Of a stretch of 64,000 nt of DNA, positions 23,792-33,556 are shown one piece after another. The DNA is from Diabrotica undecimpunctata. Its lineage: Eukaryota; Arthropoda; Insecta; Coleoptera; Chrysomelidae. Below the pieces are notes generated by a model. The model had not been told where the DNA came from, did no database searches, and saw only the letters and a program-made list of their open reading frames with translations. Where the stretch lies: positions 77,888,935-77,952,934 of the forward strand of contig NC_092809.1 in assembly GCF_040954645.1 (NCBI RefSeq). The letters run 5' to 3'. How positions within the stretch are numbered: position 1 is the stretch's first letter; the number at the start of each line of letters is the position of its first letter. The translations under genes and the position numbers were made by a program.

Positions 23792-24857
23792 AACAATTTC
23801 TGCAAAGCTGTGCTTGCTTTACAAAATTAAACCTTTCTCGAGAATTTGTGTCTTTAAATAAGTTACACTGATATATTTTGTGACCAGTTTGTTTACAAAA
23901 TATGCAATTTTCATAACTAGATTTATTATTATTTATAGTGGAAATATGAGCAGTTTTTTGAGTGACTTTATTATTAAACTTTGACTGAGTTTCAGTGTAA
24001 TTAAGTTTCTCTAAAACATCACATCTTTTTTCTAGAAATTCAAAAAATTGTTTGAGTGTTGGAACATTCTTAGAACCTACTTCATATTCAAAAGCCTTGT
24101 GAGAAGCAAAATCTATTTTTTCTAAAAATATTTCTATTAAAAGGAGGTCCCAATGTTCAATTGGAACTTCGAGATTACTAAGAGCTTGAAGCGTTTGCTT
24201 CGTGTGTACAAGAAAATCTCTTAGTACCTGAGGAGTGCATTTAACTAGAGATTGAGACTTTAACAGCTTTTTTATAAGAGTACTAATCACTCGTGATTTG
24301 TCATCATATCTTTCTTTTAGGGTTTTTATAGCGATAGCAAAATTTGCATCTACTACTTCGATACTGCTAATTAAGTTTAAAGGTTCTCCTTTGAGGAAAG
24401 ATTTTAAATATATAAACTTTTGTACATTATTTAAACTTGAATTGTTTGTGATTAGAGTTTCAAATAGTTGAAAGAATTCATTGAATTCTGAGAAATTTCC
24501 GGTAAAGGTTTTCATGCTAATTTCAGGCAGTCTCGAACTGGAAACAGCATTATTATTTGAGCTAGGTGCTTTATTTTCTGTTAAATTTAATTCTATTATT
24601 TTTCTTTGCAAACCTTTGAGTGTGTTGAAGTATTTTTCTTCAACATTTGCTCGATCAGCTGATTGTTGGTCGCTGTCATCAGTCTGTTCGATTTCTAATT
24701 GAATTTGTTCATATTGTGTAAAAAAATTAAAAAGTTTTTCTTTCCTATTTTCAAAATCAAGTATTTCGTTTTCTGTGTCTTTATTGGCTATAAACCATTC
24801 TGAGATACGTGTAATTGATGCTTTAAGTGATTTGCGCTTTTTCTTTAAAGCTTCCAT
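23484..24857 (-). CDS. gag: BEL/Pao Gag
   Basis: 457 residues, intact. The N-terminus is helical and charged (MEALKKKRKSLKASITRISEWF). The centre matches the DUF1759 capsid-like domain (LPEISMKTFTGNFSEFNEFF, LKSFLKGEPLNLI, LKERYDD). Three Cys-rich knuckles lie near residues 320-390 (CIFCKQTGHKIYQC, CRNCFGTKHFTDKC, CKICNKKHNTLLH). The C-terminus is Ser/Asn/Gln-rich. ATG at 24857, about 560 bases after the 5' LTR. Confidence 0.93.
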   Translation of the reverse strand: MEALKKKRKSLKASITRISEWFIANKDTENEILDFENRKEKLFNFFTQYEQIQLEIEQTDDSDQQSADRANVEEKYFNTLKGLQRKIIELNLTENKAPSSNNNAVSSSRLPEISMKTFTGNFSEFNEFFQLFETLITNNSSLNNVQKFIYLKSFLKGEPLNLISSIEVVDANFAIAIKTLKERYDDKSRVISTLIKKLLKSQSLVKCTPQVLRDFLVHTKQTLQALSNLEVPIEHWDLLLIEIFLEKIDFASHKAFEYEVGSKNVPTLKQFFEFLEKRCDVLEKLNYTETQSKFNNKVTQKTAHISTINNNKSSYENCIFCKQTGHKIYQCNLFKDTNSRERFNFVKQAQLCRNCFGTKHFTDKCISKYTCKICNKKHNTLLHEENNFSHTHENNLFSPTRSNQSASNSHDGNQSHANRQQSRFNAPQTSQSSASIQGDSQTRHSAPHKSFSCSSKE

Positions 24858-25438
24858 TTTTTATTTAAAGTGAATTTATTTGCAAATATATGCTGAGCGA
24901 GAAATAAGAGTGAGTTATTTTGTTTAGTGTAAATGTCTTTTTCAACTAAGACGCGATTTTAATTTTAATAGAGTATTTTTACTAGAGTGATAAATAAATA
25001 TTATTCGTGAGAGCGGGCTGTGAGACAATCTGTATAATAAACAATTGTCAGCTATCTTTAGCGATATTGAGAAGAAAGATCTGTTGTCAAATCAAAGCCA
25101 TTAGTTAATATAAATATTAATAAACAAATAAAAGTTGAGACAAGTATCTACCAATATAAATTATGTGCATGCAGTGATTATAGAAAATATAGAAAGAGTT
25201 TTAACCTCACCAAATGTTTTTCAAGTATCCAATTTAATTACCGCTGTCGCTTACCAGCACATAACGCACTTTTCACAAAACACACGTGTCTAATCTTGAA
25301 CGAAGGTCAACTTGTGCAATCTTTCTTCTAGGGACGAGAAACCATTATTCTTTTTTCCTGTTGTTCTCCGGCGTGTGTAATCCTTTTCTTTCTTCAGTCC
25401 TGTTTCATCAAATAATCTGTGCTCGATAGGACCACGAA
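24858..25438 (-). other. BEL/Pao leader with primer-binding site
   Basis: Non-coding leader between the 5' LTR and gag. Next to the LTR the minus strand reads TTCGTGGTCCTATCGAGC, which has the TGGTCC...CGAGC form of a tRNA primer-binding site. Confidence 0.7.
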
Positions 25439-26030
25439 TGAGTGGGAGCCTTGTAACTGGCTCCCTAGATGAGAGGGTTGGAAATCTTTTGATTCCAAGC
25501 CTTACTTCAAAGGACTTGTGAATGGATGCATCTCCATAGGTTTGGTTCTTCAGTCACCGTTGAAGGATAAGGATTGTTAATGGGAGCAAATATAACTCCA
25601 GAGAAATAAAAGCACCTTTAGTTTATCGACTTATAATTAACTTATTTAGATTAAAGAGGTTCAAAACGACCGTAGCTGACAATACAATATCAAATAATTC
25701 TTTCTTTATCACACGTAAAATAGAAAACCGTATTTATGAGAAAAAATGCCCGATTTCGGCGTAGAGAAATATTTTATATATGAATTGAGAGTGTTGCCTC
25801 AAGGGCGTGTGAGTGAGAACTGATAAAATAAAATTTGGTGCGTAAAAGTGTAGATTACCCCTCTTGTATTTAGGTGTGAAAACTATTTAAGAGGCTGAGA
25901 GGCTGTGGCGCCGTTAAGTCGGCTAGCAAACTTGATATTAGTGAATATTTTACTTATTCTACACTAAGAAAAGTGTAAAGAACTATATTTTTATTTTGTA
26001 TTTTAAAATGATATGTTCATTTCTGGAACA
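25439..26030 (-). repeat. 5' LTR of BEL/Pao
   Basis: 592 bp, partner of 18642-19232, followed by the duplicated TATAG at 26031-26035. Confidence 0.95.
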
Positions 26031-26035
26031 TATAG

Positions 26036-26778
26036 TCCTAAAAGAAACGGATGGTAAAAAGAGAAAAATCAAATAAGCGGCTCTAATTATGCTAAATGAG
26101 ACCAATTGTGTCGCGAATTCCTCGGCAGAATGTAGTAGGATCTGGTTACCCATATTGAAAGAGGAAGTTATTAAAAGGAAAATACCAGTATTGGTAAGTC
26201 AGTAACATATAGAGAATACATCATTTATGTTTTTTAAATAATAAATATATAAAATCGGAGTTTGGTGTTTATTGAAGGTAAACTAAATGCACGATCAAAT
26301 ACTTACCATGTTGGGATAGTATTATGAGGTTTTTTTCCTGGTTTTTCCCTCATAATTTACTGTGGAATCACTAACAGGAGAATTTTACTGTCATCATGGC
26401 ATGTATTTGTCTTTTTAAAGACGAATTACATGTTATGATCTTTTCTGACGGATATTCTCAAGTTAAAGTTGATTTCATGTAATCGAATGAACTATCTTAT
26501 AAGTAAAGTCGTCCCAGGAACGCAACTCAACAATATTGGCAATATCATTTTAAAGTAGACGACTTTAACGTATGTCTGAATTGTCAATATGGATGAGTCA
26601 GATAAAATTAAATTATTAGAAGAATTTTTCACTAAGTAACAAAAAACAAAATTTGTTTAATTTACTAGTGTTTGTATTTTGAGAACGATTTCCGAAGTGG
26701 AAATTGAAACGTCAATAAACGTATTTTAACCTTTAATTGTGGCTTATTCCCATTTAAATAGTAATTAATTTGGACATT
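26036..26778 (+). pseudogene. Penelope-like element family C, right half and 3' end
   Basis: Continuation of the PLE split by BEL/Pao. Codons for KKRKIK, then ALIMLNETNC and the C-terminal WLPILKEEVIKRK read on from 18641. A non-coding 3' part of about 560 bases ends TTCCCATTTAAATAGTAATTA, the same end as at 35115. It contains the hammerhead-like core at 26675-26717. Confidence 0.85.
26675..26717 (+). ncRNA. Hammerhead-ribozyme-like core, PLE family C
   Basis: Stem I TATT (26675-26678) pairs with AATA (26714-26717). Box UUGAGAA at 26679-26685. Stem II ATTTCC/GGAAAT plus a wobble pair. Then GAAACGTC ending at 26713, the predicted cleavage point. Core positions 3 and 8 are U and A, as in family A. 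Minimal hammerheads without a proper stem III are known from PLEs, where they act as dimers. Confidence 0.6.
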
Positions 26779-26819
26779 AAATATTATGTAGTATAGACAA
26801 TTAATCGAACTATTATTAT

Positions 26820-26824
<5 letters not shown>

Positions 26825-26881
<57 letters not shown>
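26825..26881. repeat. (TA)n microsatellite
   Basis: About 50 bases beyond the PLE 3' end and about 50 bases before the LINE target duplication. Confidence 0.95.
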
Positions 26882-26884
<3 letters not shown>

Positions 26885-26933
26885 GATGAATAAAAAGATC
26901 GAAAGGTAAAAACGTTTTTTACCGGTACTTTTT

Positions 26934-26948
26934 CCATATAATAACACA
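26934..26948. other. LINE target-site duplication, 3' side
   Basis: CCATATAATAACACA, repeated exactly at 29733-29747. Confidence 0.92.
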
Positions 26949-27072
26949 TTTATTTATTTATCGTATGGCAATTACAACACATTTAGAACAAATACACAAA
27001 CACTAGTAATATAGGTATTTGACAAACTTTAAATAGTTACAAACAAACATCAAGTGTATTTATATAATCAAT

Positions 27073-28579
27073 TTACTCTGAAGTTGCAAACAGGAAGTCT
27101 TCAGGGCTACCATTGTAGGATCTTGAGGGACACTCTTGAATAATGTGGTCGATGGTTTGGTTCTCCCCACAGTCACATTGAGGAGACGGGTTCTTTCCCC
27201 ATTTATGTAGCATGTATGCACATCTGCCATGTCTGGTTCGGATCCTATTTAGAGTGGACCATGTTTTGCGTGGAATATCAAAACCTGGTGGCTTGTGGGT
27301 AATGCAGGGCATGTTATTTTGCCATTCGTTCCATTCTTGGGACCATGCATTCGTGATGTTGAACTCCTCATGTATCATTCTTGCCGTTTTCATTGGTGGT
27401 TTTCTAGAACGGAGACGGGTATTTCGTGCATCCTCGGTATCTTGGTGGATCGGCAGGTTTATATTGTTCATGATCTTTTTGTATTCACGTGTAAGTGCGT
27501 CGACTCGTCGTAAATGTGGAGGTGGGATGTGACTTAATACTGGAAGCCATTGGGTGGGAGTTGATTTAATTGTACCAGCTATCATCCTCATAGTGCTGTG
27601 CAGCTGATTGTCGACCTTTTTTACGTGTGGACTGTGTAGCCAGACTGGAGCACAATATTCAGCGGTCGAGAAAACAAGGGCTAAGGCAGTAGAGCGGAGA
27701 GTGGAAACCGATGCTCCCCAGGTGGTACCGCAGAGCTTCTGTATAATGTTATTTCTTGTACTCAACTTTTGGGCAGTTTTTGTTAAATGCTCTTTAAATG
27801 ATAGCGTTCTGTCTAGTGTTACGCCCAGGTACTTCGGTGTTTTGTTGTGGGTAAGTGTAGTATTTTCAAACCGTATGTTGAGTTCCTTTCCAGCAAGTTT
27901 ATTGTTCAGGTGAAAGCAACTAACTTTTGTTTTGGATGCATTTGGTTGAAGTCGCCACTTGCGAAAATATTTGCCCAATGTATATAAGTCTGCCGTCAGA
28001 ACTTCTTCAGACGTTTCTAGTATTCTGCATCGTGTAGCGAGGGCCCAGTCATCGGCGTATCCGAACTTTCTTGACTGTGTTTCCGGCATATCTGCTAGGT
28101 ATAAGCTAAATAGTAGTGGAGAGAGCACTGACCCCTGTGGTAGGTCATACTTAAGGTTCTTTGGTAGGCTGATATCTGTGCCCATCACTACTTGAAACAT
28201 TCGATCGTTGAGCATGCTATCTATTAGGCGTGCTATTGGTTTACAGGCGATTGCACGGAGAATTTTGTATATAAGGCCCTCTCTCCATACTGTATCGTAA
28301 GCTGCCGAGAGATCAATAAATGCCGCTGAAGTTTTAAGTCTTCTTTGGAAACCCGCTTCGATGTAGGTGGTGAGTGACATTACCTGGTCTGCACAGCTTC
28401 GTTCTGCTCTAAAACCCGCTTGTTCGACTGGGATCGCCTGGAACAGTTCTGTACTGATTCTATTATATGTAAGCCTCTCTAATAGTTTGTAGATGGCAGA
28501 GAGAAGCGCAATTGGTCTGTAGTTTTTTAGGTTGTTCGCGGGTTTGCCTGGCTTTAGTATGGCTATTATCTCTAAGATA
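27073..28579 (-). pseudogene. LINE reverse transcriptase and C-terminal Cys domain
   Basis: Reading frame 27073-28380 plus upstream codons to about 28579 (KPGKPANNLKNYRPIALLS, FRAERSCADQV). RT motifs: SAAFIDLSAAYDTVW (motif A), LPQGSVLSPLLF (motif B), FGYADDWALA (motif C), KYLGVTLD and the thumb. The C-terminus has CDCGENQTIDHIIQECP, a C-x-C...H...C element typical of Jockey/CR1-group LINEs. RT residues look intact; a frameshift separates this part from the endonuclease near 28580. Confidence 0.85.
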
Positions 28580-29605
28580 TCACTTTTGGCTTCTAGCGGC
28601 GTCTAGGCTGTACAGTAGTTCATCCGCTATTTCTTGGTCGCCAGTTTCAAGAAAGCTCTGATATAATTCCTTGCTATTTTCCGACCAGCCAGGGATATAT
28701 TCTTTGCGATAGCCTCTTGGTATGTGTTTTTTGGCTACACTTAGGACGGCACCAACAAATCTGTGGTAGTTTTTGATATTAGGTGAAATCCACCCTAGGC
28801 ATTTATCCAGATCCGCAGAGAAGTCAATCCAGTTGGCCTTTTTAAAATTCCATCTTGGACGTGGGATAGAACTAATTAAAGGGATTTGCGTCCCTACTTC
28901 TCTTATTACTGGTCGATGTTGGCTGTGTGGGAAATCAGTTAGAACTCTTCGTGAAGCCCCTAGAGGTATGTCTCTGTTGTCGGTCGAGACGAAGCATAGG
29001 TCGGGGTTGTATTCCCGCTTCCATGCCGCGGATCTGAAGTTTGATCGATCTTTGGCATCAAACAAAAAGTACAGGCGTTCGTCTTCTGCCCATTTTATTA
29101 AAGCATTCCCATTCGCATCATTATTTTTGTACTTCCACTGTTCATGATGGCTATTGTAATCTCCAACGTATACAGCAGGGTGAGGATGTACTTCAATTGC
29201 TTGGGCTGGCCACGACATAGCAGGTGGCTTGTAAATGTTGGACACGGTAATGTTAGCGATTTTTATGACCACATTATAAATACAGTCATCAGTGGAAGTA
29301 GAGATTAGCGAAGCATTTTCAATATCTTCTTTCACATATGTGGCTGTGCCGTATGTTCGGTGGTAAGTTGCGCCTAATAGTTCATAGCCCGGTATTTTGC
29401 CCCTTTTTTGTAGTTGCTTCTCTGTTTCGCAGTGGGTTTCCTGTATAGCAACTAAGTCAATGTTGTTATCTTTTTATAGTTTTGATAAAAACTGGCTTTT
29501 AGCATAGCTTATGCCTTCTATGTTTATATGGCAAATTCGAACTATAGGTCCGATTGGTCTGGTTGTGCGGTCCTCACAAGGGCCGTTTATTTTGTTTATC
29601 ATCTT
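28580..29605 (-). pseudogene. LINE endonuclease (EEP/APE type)
   Basis: From about 29605: MINKINGPC..., then CHINIEGI, DLVAIQETHC, YVGDYNSHHEQW, YNPDLCFVS and FPHSQHRPV, the ordered N, E, D-N and S-D-H-type motifs of apurinic-like endonucleases. One in-frame TAG (near 29476) interrupts the first part, so only 28580-29335 is open. It nicks target DNA to prime reverse transcription. After the domain comes a linker (WNFKKANWIDFSADLDK). Confidence 0.85.
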
Positions 29606-29732
29606 TCGTTGGAAGTGTTGTTTAGTCAGGAGATCCTAAGGATTGTCTGACTGCCAGTATGTGCTAGTTCATTTAGCGTTACCCAGGGTGCACGTGTAGT
29701 ATTCTACTACGGACGCGAACTAGCTCTACGCC

Positions 29733-29747
29733 CCATATAATAACACA
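29733..29747. other. LINE target-site duplication, 5' side
   Basis: Exact copy of 26934-26948. Confidence 0.92.
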
Positions 29748-30683
29748 ATCCTTAACTTATTGGTGAAACGACTATTTGTACTTCAGAAAAAAAATGATTT
29801 TACTATAGAGAAAAAGAAAAAAACGCCATTATAGAAGCTTCGCTTCAAAAATATTATTAAAGTTTAAAATTATTCAAAAAATAATTGTTTTGGCACAACG
29901 AGAAAAAGTTTGATATGTATTGTCATTGATAGTGAGATTGGCATTGTATCCATAGAAGGAATAATACATTATCGTTTTCTGGGTACGCCTATGTACATTG
30001 GCATGGAATTTAACTTCGAAACATGCCAATGAGCTTAAAAATAAACAAAACACTTATGGTTTAAAACTCTTTTCTTTTTTCAGGTGCTCTTTTACGACTT
30101 GTGCAACTCTTGTACAAAACAACAAAACAATGGTCTGGCTGACTTGTGTCGTTGCAAAAAGCCCACAAACTGGCTTAACAGACGTGTTCGAATAATGGAA
30201 GATGTTTTCAAATTACCCTAATGTTAATAGCTTTCTAAGAAACCTTATAATAGCTACAAATTTTTACAGCGGCTAATATAACTTTCAGATAATTTTTGGT
30301 TGTGCTTAAAAATGGAAAGCCAACGATTCACTGTCGTGATCTTCTTTCTCGTTGTAAAAAATAGTAGGTATATAATTTTATAAAATGCAACTAAATGAAA
30401 GAAAATAAAAAATTGTTATATTACTTTCTCCTCATTTGCACACCACGCTAAAATGATATGTTCAATATCTTCATGGACGAAATAACTAATATATCTAGAC
30501 CTAATGCAAGAAGAAGAAAAAAAAGGAGAAGCATACTTATCAGTTCGAAAATGTTCTATTATTATAGGGTAAACCATACAGGAATTGAAATTTATACAAA
30601 ACGTAGTCTAAACAGTTTATTACAATATGGCTAAAAGGATTTAAAGAAAGTGTTAAATCTTTTTTGTCAATATATATTTATTA
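29748..30683. other. Unassigned AT-rich spacer
   Basis: No recognisable gene. The short ORF at 29998-30195 has no family features. Confidence 0.6.
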
Positions 30684-30849
30684 AAAATAGTTATTGGACA
30701 TTATAGTTATTGGACAGTTTATTTAGTTACAGGTCACTCAAAATTAGTGATTGGACAACTGCTTTAACACAATAAAAAACTAGAAACAAATGAAATTACA
30801 AGAAAAACCAAAGATTTCTGTCCGTTATGGGGTAACTATATACAGTTGA

Positions 30850-31006
30850 CACAATTAAATTTTATAATTGCTTCTGTGGTTCTTTGTATTGAGTGAAAAG
30901 TTCGTCAATGTCTTCATCCTAACTGTCTTGGTTACTGTTATTAGCATCGGAATCACTATTGTGCAGATTAAAGCAGTTGTAACATATCAATAGATCACAA
31001 TCGTTA
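30850..31006 (-). pseudogene. C-terminal end of the pogo/jerky transposase
   Basis: On the far side of the Harbinger insertion the minus strand continues with NDCDLLICYNCFNLHN, supplying the last Cys pair of the zinc finger, then an Asp/Asn/Ser-rich tail. With the insertion and one TTA copy left out, the frame is continuous, which confirms the nesting. Confidence 0.7.
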
Positions 31007-32002
31007 AACGGCCTACACACCTAACGATTTATCAAACTGCATGCAGTACTGCATCGGTTAAAACTGCCGCAGTAACGATAAATCGTCACGTGCGTAGGCA
31101 AATTGGATGCTGCGCAGTACGTAGTAGTCGTGTCGTTCGCAGTACGGAGCTTCCATAAAATATCGTAACAACGATCGTGTTTGAACGCAAGTTGTAACAT
31201 GTGTAGAGTCTTGACTACGGCAGTATTGTTGTTGATAGCCAGTTATAGGGACATTAATCATGGACAATAAACAAAAAAAATTCTGGGAAGAGTTTATTGA
31301 AATATATAGACAAAACAGCTGTCTATGGAATGTAAAATCAAAAGACTATGCAAATAAAATAAAGAGAAACTCAAGTTATGATATTTTATTTAAGAAATTT
31401 CAGGAACTGTTTCCAGAAGGGACAAAAGATGTAATGAAAAAGAAAATAAATAATATAAGAACATCTTTTAGGCGTTTGAAGAAGGTAAGATCCATTAACA
31501 ATTATTATTATATCATAAAATTTCGTCTTTTGATTTTTAAAAGCTTTTATTTAACTTGTAGTGTATGTATCTATGTATGTAACATGTACAGGTGGAAAAT
31601 TGTAACGCTAATTTGGCGCACTTTCCGTTGAGCTATTGAGTTGAAATTTGGACCACATATGTACTGTCGGCGACAATACATGTTTTTAATTTTAAAAATT
31701 AAAAATCCGCCATTTTGGAATATAGGGGTTTACATTGACGCTGATTAAAATTTTTTTAGCGTTAGCGACGCTAAGTCTATTAGCAGTTACAAGGGCCGCA
31801 ACTTTTCTTTTTGAAAATCTTGATGACATAATCCTCACTCTTTTAATAACAACACCACAAATGCGATAAATGTTAACTACTGTAGTACGATATGTGTTGC
31901 ATCGTATGTACAGAAAATGACAGTACTGCAAACCTTAGGATTTTCTCTACGACCTGCAGTATAAACACGCAGTACAATAAATCATTACGTGTGTAGGGCG
32001 TT
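31007..32002 (+). mobile_element. Harbinger-like element with TTA target duplication
   Basis: 996 bp flanked by TTA at 31004-31006 and 32003-32005. Ends are inverted: left AACGGCCTACACACCTAA and right (complement) AACGCCCTACACACGTAA. A further inverted copy of the end lies inside at about 31071-31100 (GATAAATCGTCACGTGCG). The 3-bp TTA duplication is the PIF/Harbinger signature. It has a MADF exon but no DDE transposase, so it is a non-autonomous or deleted derivative. Confidence 0.75.
31260..31484 (+). CDS. MADF (Myb/SANT-like) domain exon inside the Harbinger-like element
   Basis: 75 codons from ATG: FWEEFIEIYRQNSCLWNVKS, YANKIKRNSSYDILFKKFQ, MKKKINNIRTSFRRLKK. This is the MADF DNA-binding fold with its conserved L-W, Y and N-x-x-K-R positions. 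The open frame runs on to 31631, but a consensus donor GTAAGA begins at 31485 exactly at the domain end in phase 0, so the coding exon probably ends at 31484. Harbinger transposons commonly encode a Myb/SANT-type partner of the transposase. No second exon is evident before the element ends. Confidence 0.7.
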
Positions 32003-32009
32003 TTAGGTA

Positions 32010-33120
32010 TATACTGTTTATGCATAACAGGAATACAACATTCGTGATAATAAAGACTACAGTCATCGCATTTTAATTTATTCGATTGAATATCATTTGA
32101 CAAATAGAACATTTGACTTTTTTTGAATTCTTTTTGTTGCTACACTGGTTTTGGTTAATTTTTCTTCTCTTTTCGGTTTTCTTTCTTGTTTTTGTTTTTC
32201 CTGCTCTTCTTTTAACTCTTTAACTTTTTTCGTAACATTTCTTGATATCGTGCAGATGTAATAGCAATAGGAAGTCGTTCCGTGTTACGTTTATTTTTTT
32301 CTTTCCGGTGCAGAAGGAGAAGTTAAAAAAATACCCAACAATTCGTGTTTAACAATAATTTTACATGTAGAGGGTAAGTCATAAACATTAGTTTTATATT
32401 GTTGAACATGAATATCAATGGTACTACTACTCTCAGAAATATTTACATTTTCAATACCACTTTGTTCTGATGTTTTTATTTCAGTATTTTTAACGGGAGA
32501 TGTGATAGCTATATTTTGAATAATATTAATGTTTGTATCTCTATTTTTTAGAACCATTGGGTTATCTGAATGTTTTGGATCATGTTCAAAAAAATTCCAA
32601 ATTTTGAACAACAAATTGCATATGCACGCAAATTTTACCGTTTGCTGAAAACGTAAACATCACAGTGACGTTTTCTTTTGAACATTTTTTTTCAACATTA
32701 TAAATATTTTTTTAACCTTTCATAGCAAATACTTTTCCAGTAGATGGACATATTTGAAATCCTCACTCATCTCCATTAAAAATTCTTGATGGATCAGTTA
32801 GAACTTCTTTTTCTTTAACATAGCTTTCAATATTTTTAAACCAGTTTTTAATGTCTCGGCAACCTCTAGCTGCCGTCACACCTTCACTTGTCCTTTTAGA
32901 AACCTCTGGATGTCACTTCAAAAATCTAAAAAAAGAAATAAAACGATAAATGCAGATTAAAATACATTTTTTTGGTGACTTACTTTTAATCATCCATCTC
33001 CAGGTCGATTATCTTTAAAGTTATTGGGGCGCGGATTTTCGGTTAAAAATTTTTGCACGCTGCTTTTTAAATCGTTAGGGTCCAATAAATCGACAGGTGT
33101 CCAATAACTGCCAAATCGAT
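32010..33120 (-). pseudogene. Pogo/jerky-type transposase, decayed, with an intron
   Basis: In order on the minus strand: KFLTENPRPNNFKDNRPGDG; a 58-bp intron with GTAAGT...TTTAG borders (32983 down to 32926); HPEVSKRTSEGVTAARG; IKNWFKNIESYVKEKE; LTDPSRIFNGDE with a DDE Asp; FQICPSTGKVFAMKG; ENVTVMFTFSANGK. Several stops follow. Near 32290-32614 an open stretch rich in Ser/Thr/Ile gives the variable C-terminal tail, and near 32030-32100 KCDDCSLYYHECC begins a C-terminal PHD-like zinc finger, as in many insect jerky-type transposases. Clearly non-functional. Confidence 0.75.
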
Positions 33121-33317
33121 TACTAAATTAATTTTACTGCTATCTCCAGTTAATTATACGTAAACCCGTCGAAAATTGTAAAAATATGTGGTAAGTATAG
33201 TTATCTAGTGATTGGACAGGTGTCCCTTAATAGAATTCAATAAGTTTCCTAGTTTAGTTATTGGACAGACGTAATTAAATAAACGAATTAAAACCCTATT
33301 ACTGTAATTACCATTTA

Positions 33318-33556
33318 AATAGGAATAAGCCACAATTAAAGGTTAAAGTACATTTATTGACGTTTCAATTTCCACTTTTCACACACTTTTCCACGTTTCT
33401 TTTTGGACTATATTTGAATCATTTCATTGAACCCTATGTTCAAACCTACATATTTGAGATCTATCAAATTCTCTATTTTGACATTTAATGGCCTTGATGT
33501 TTCACCTAAATAAAACTGATCGCATTCACAAGGTATTTTATAAATGCAATTCTTTT
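33318..33556 (-). pseudogene. Penelope-like family C fragment, inverted
   Basis: Minus-strand PLE piece: GIY-YIG part (IPCECDQFYLGETSRPLNV), an internal deletion, IENLIDLKY, then directly the 3' terminal region with GAAACGTC (33359-33366) and the same final bases as other family C copies. The first ribozyme box is lost. It abuts a plus-strand copy head to head. Confidence 0.75.

Larger units (their letters stand above)
18642..26030 (-). mobile_element. Nearly complete BEL/Pao retrotransposon
   Basis: A 7.39-kb element on the minus strand with two LTRs (18642-19232 and 25439-26030), TG...CA ends, a 5-bp duplication (TATAG), a primer-binding-site-like TGGTCCTATCGAGC next to the 5' LTR (about 25417-25433), gag, and pol broken by one stop codon. 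The LTRs are almost identical apart from a cluster of differences in the outer ~45 bases and two substitutions seen elsewhere by eye, so insertion is recent compared with most elements here. It split a Penelope-like element. Confidence 0.95.
26949..29732 (-). mobile_element. Complete LINE insertion with 15-bp target duplication
   Basis: A 2784-bp minus-strand non-LTR insertion. Its 3' end is a short TAAA-type tail (AAATAAATAAAT at 26949-26962 on the plus strand as ATTTATTTATTT). A 3' UTR of about 110 bases is followed upstream by one long coding region with endonuclease and RT, and a 5' UTR of about 130 bases starting GGGGCGTAGAGC. No separate gag-like ORF1 is visible. It may be a full-length single-ORF element or one truncated just before ORF2; the GC-rich clean start favours the former. 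Confidence 0.85.
30684..33270 (-). mobile_element. Decayed pogo/jerky-type DNA transposon with nested Harbinger
   Basis: Minus-strand transposase remnants of the DDE_1/CENP-B (pogo, Tigger, jerky) group lie at 32010-33120 and 30850-31006, interrupted by a 996-bp Harbinger-like element. Both outer regions are studded with the motif GT(T/G)ATTGGACA (30684, 30705, 30758, 33213, 33258) and its reverse (near 33095). These are probably terminal or subterminal repeats. Exact ends are uncertain because the motif does not form a clean inverted pair. Confidence 0.6.

Noticed and set aside
31058..31267. Minus-strand ORF in the Harbinger-like element
   Set aside because: No family features; overlaps subterminal inverted repeats.
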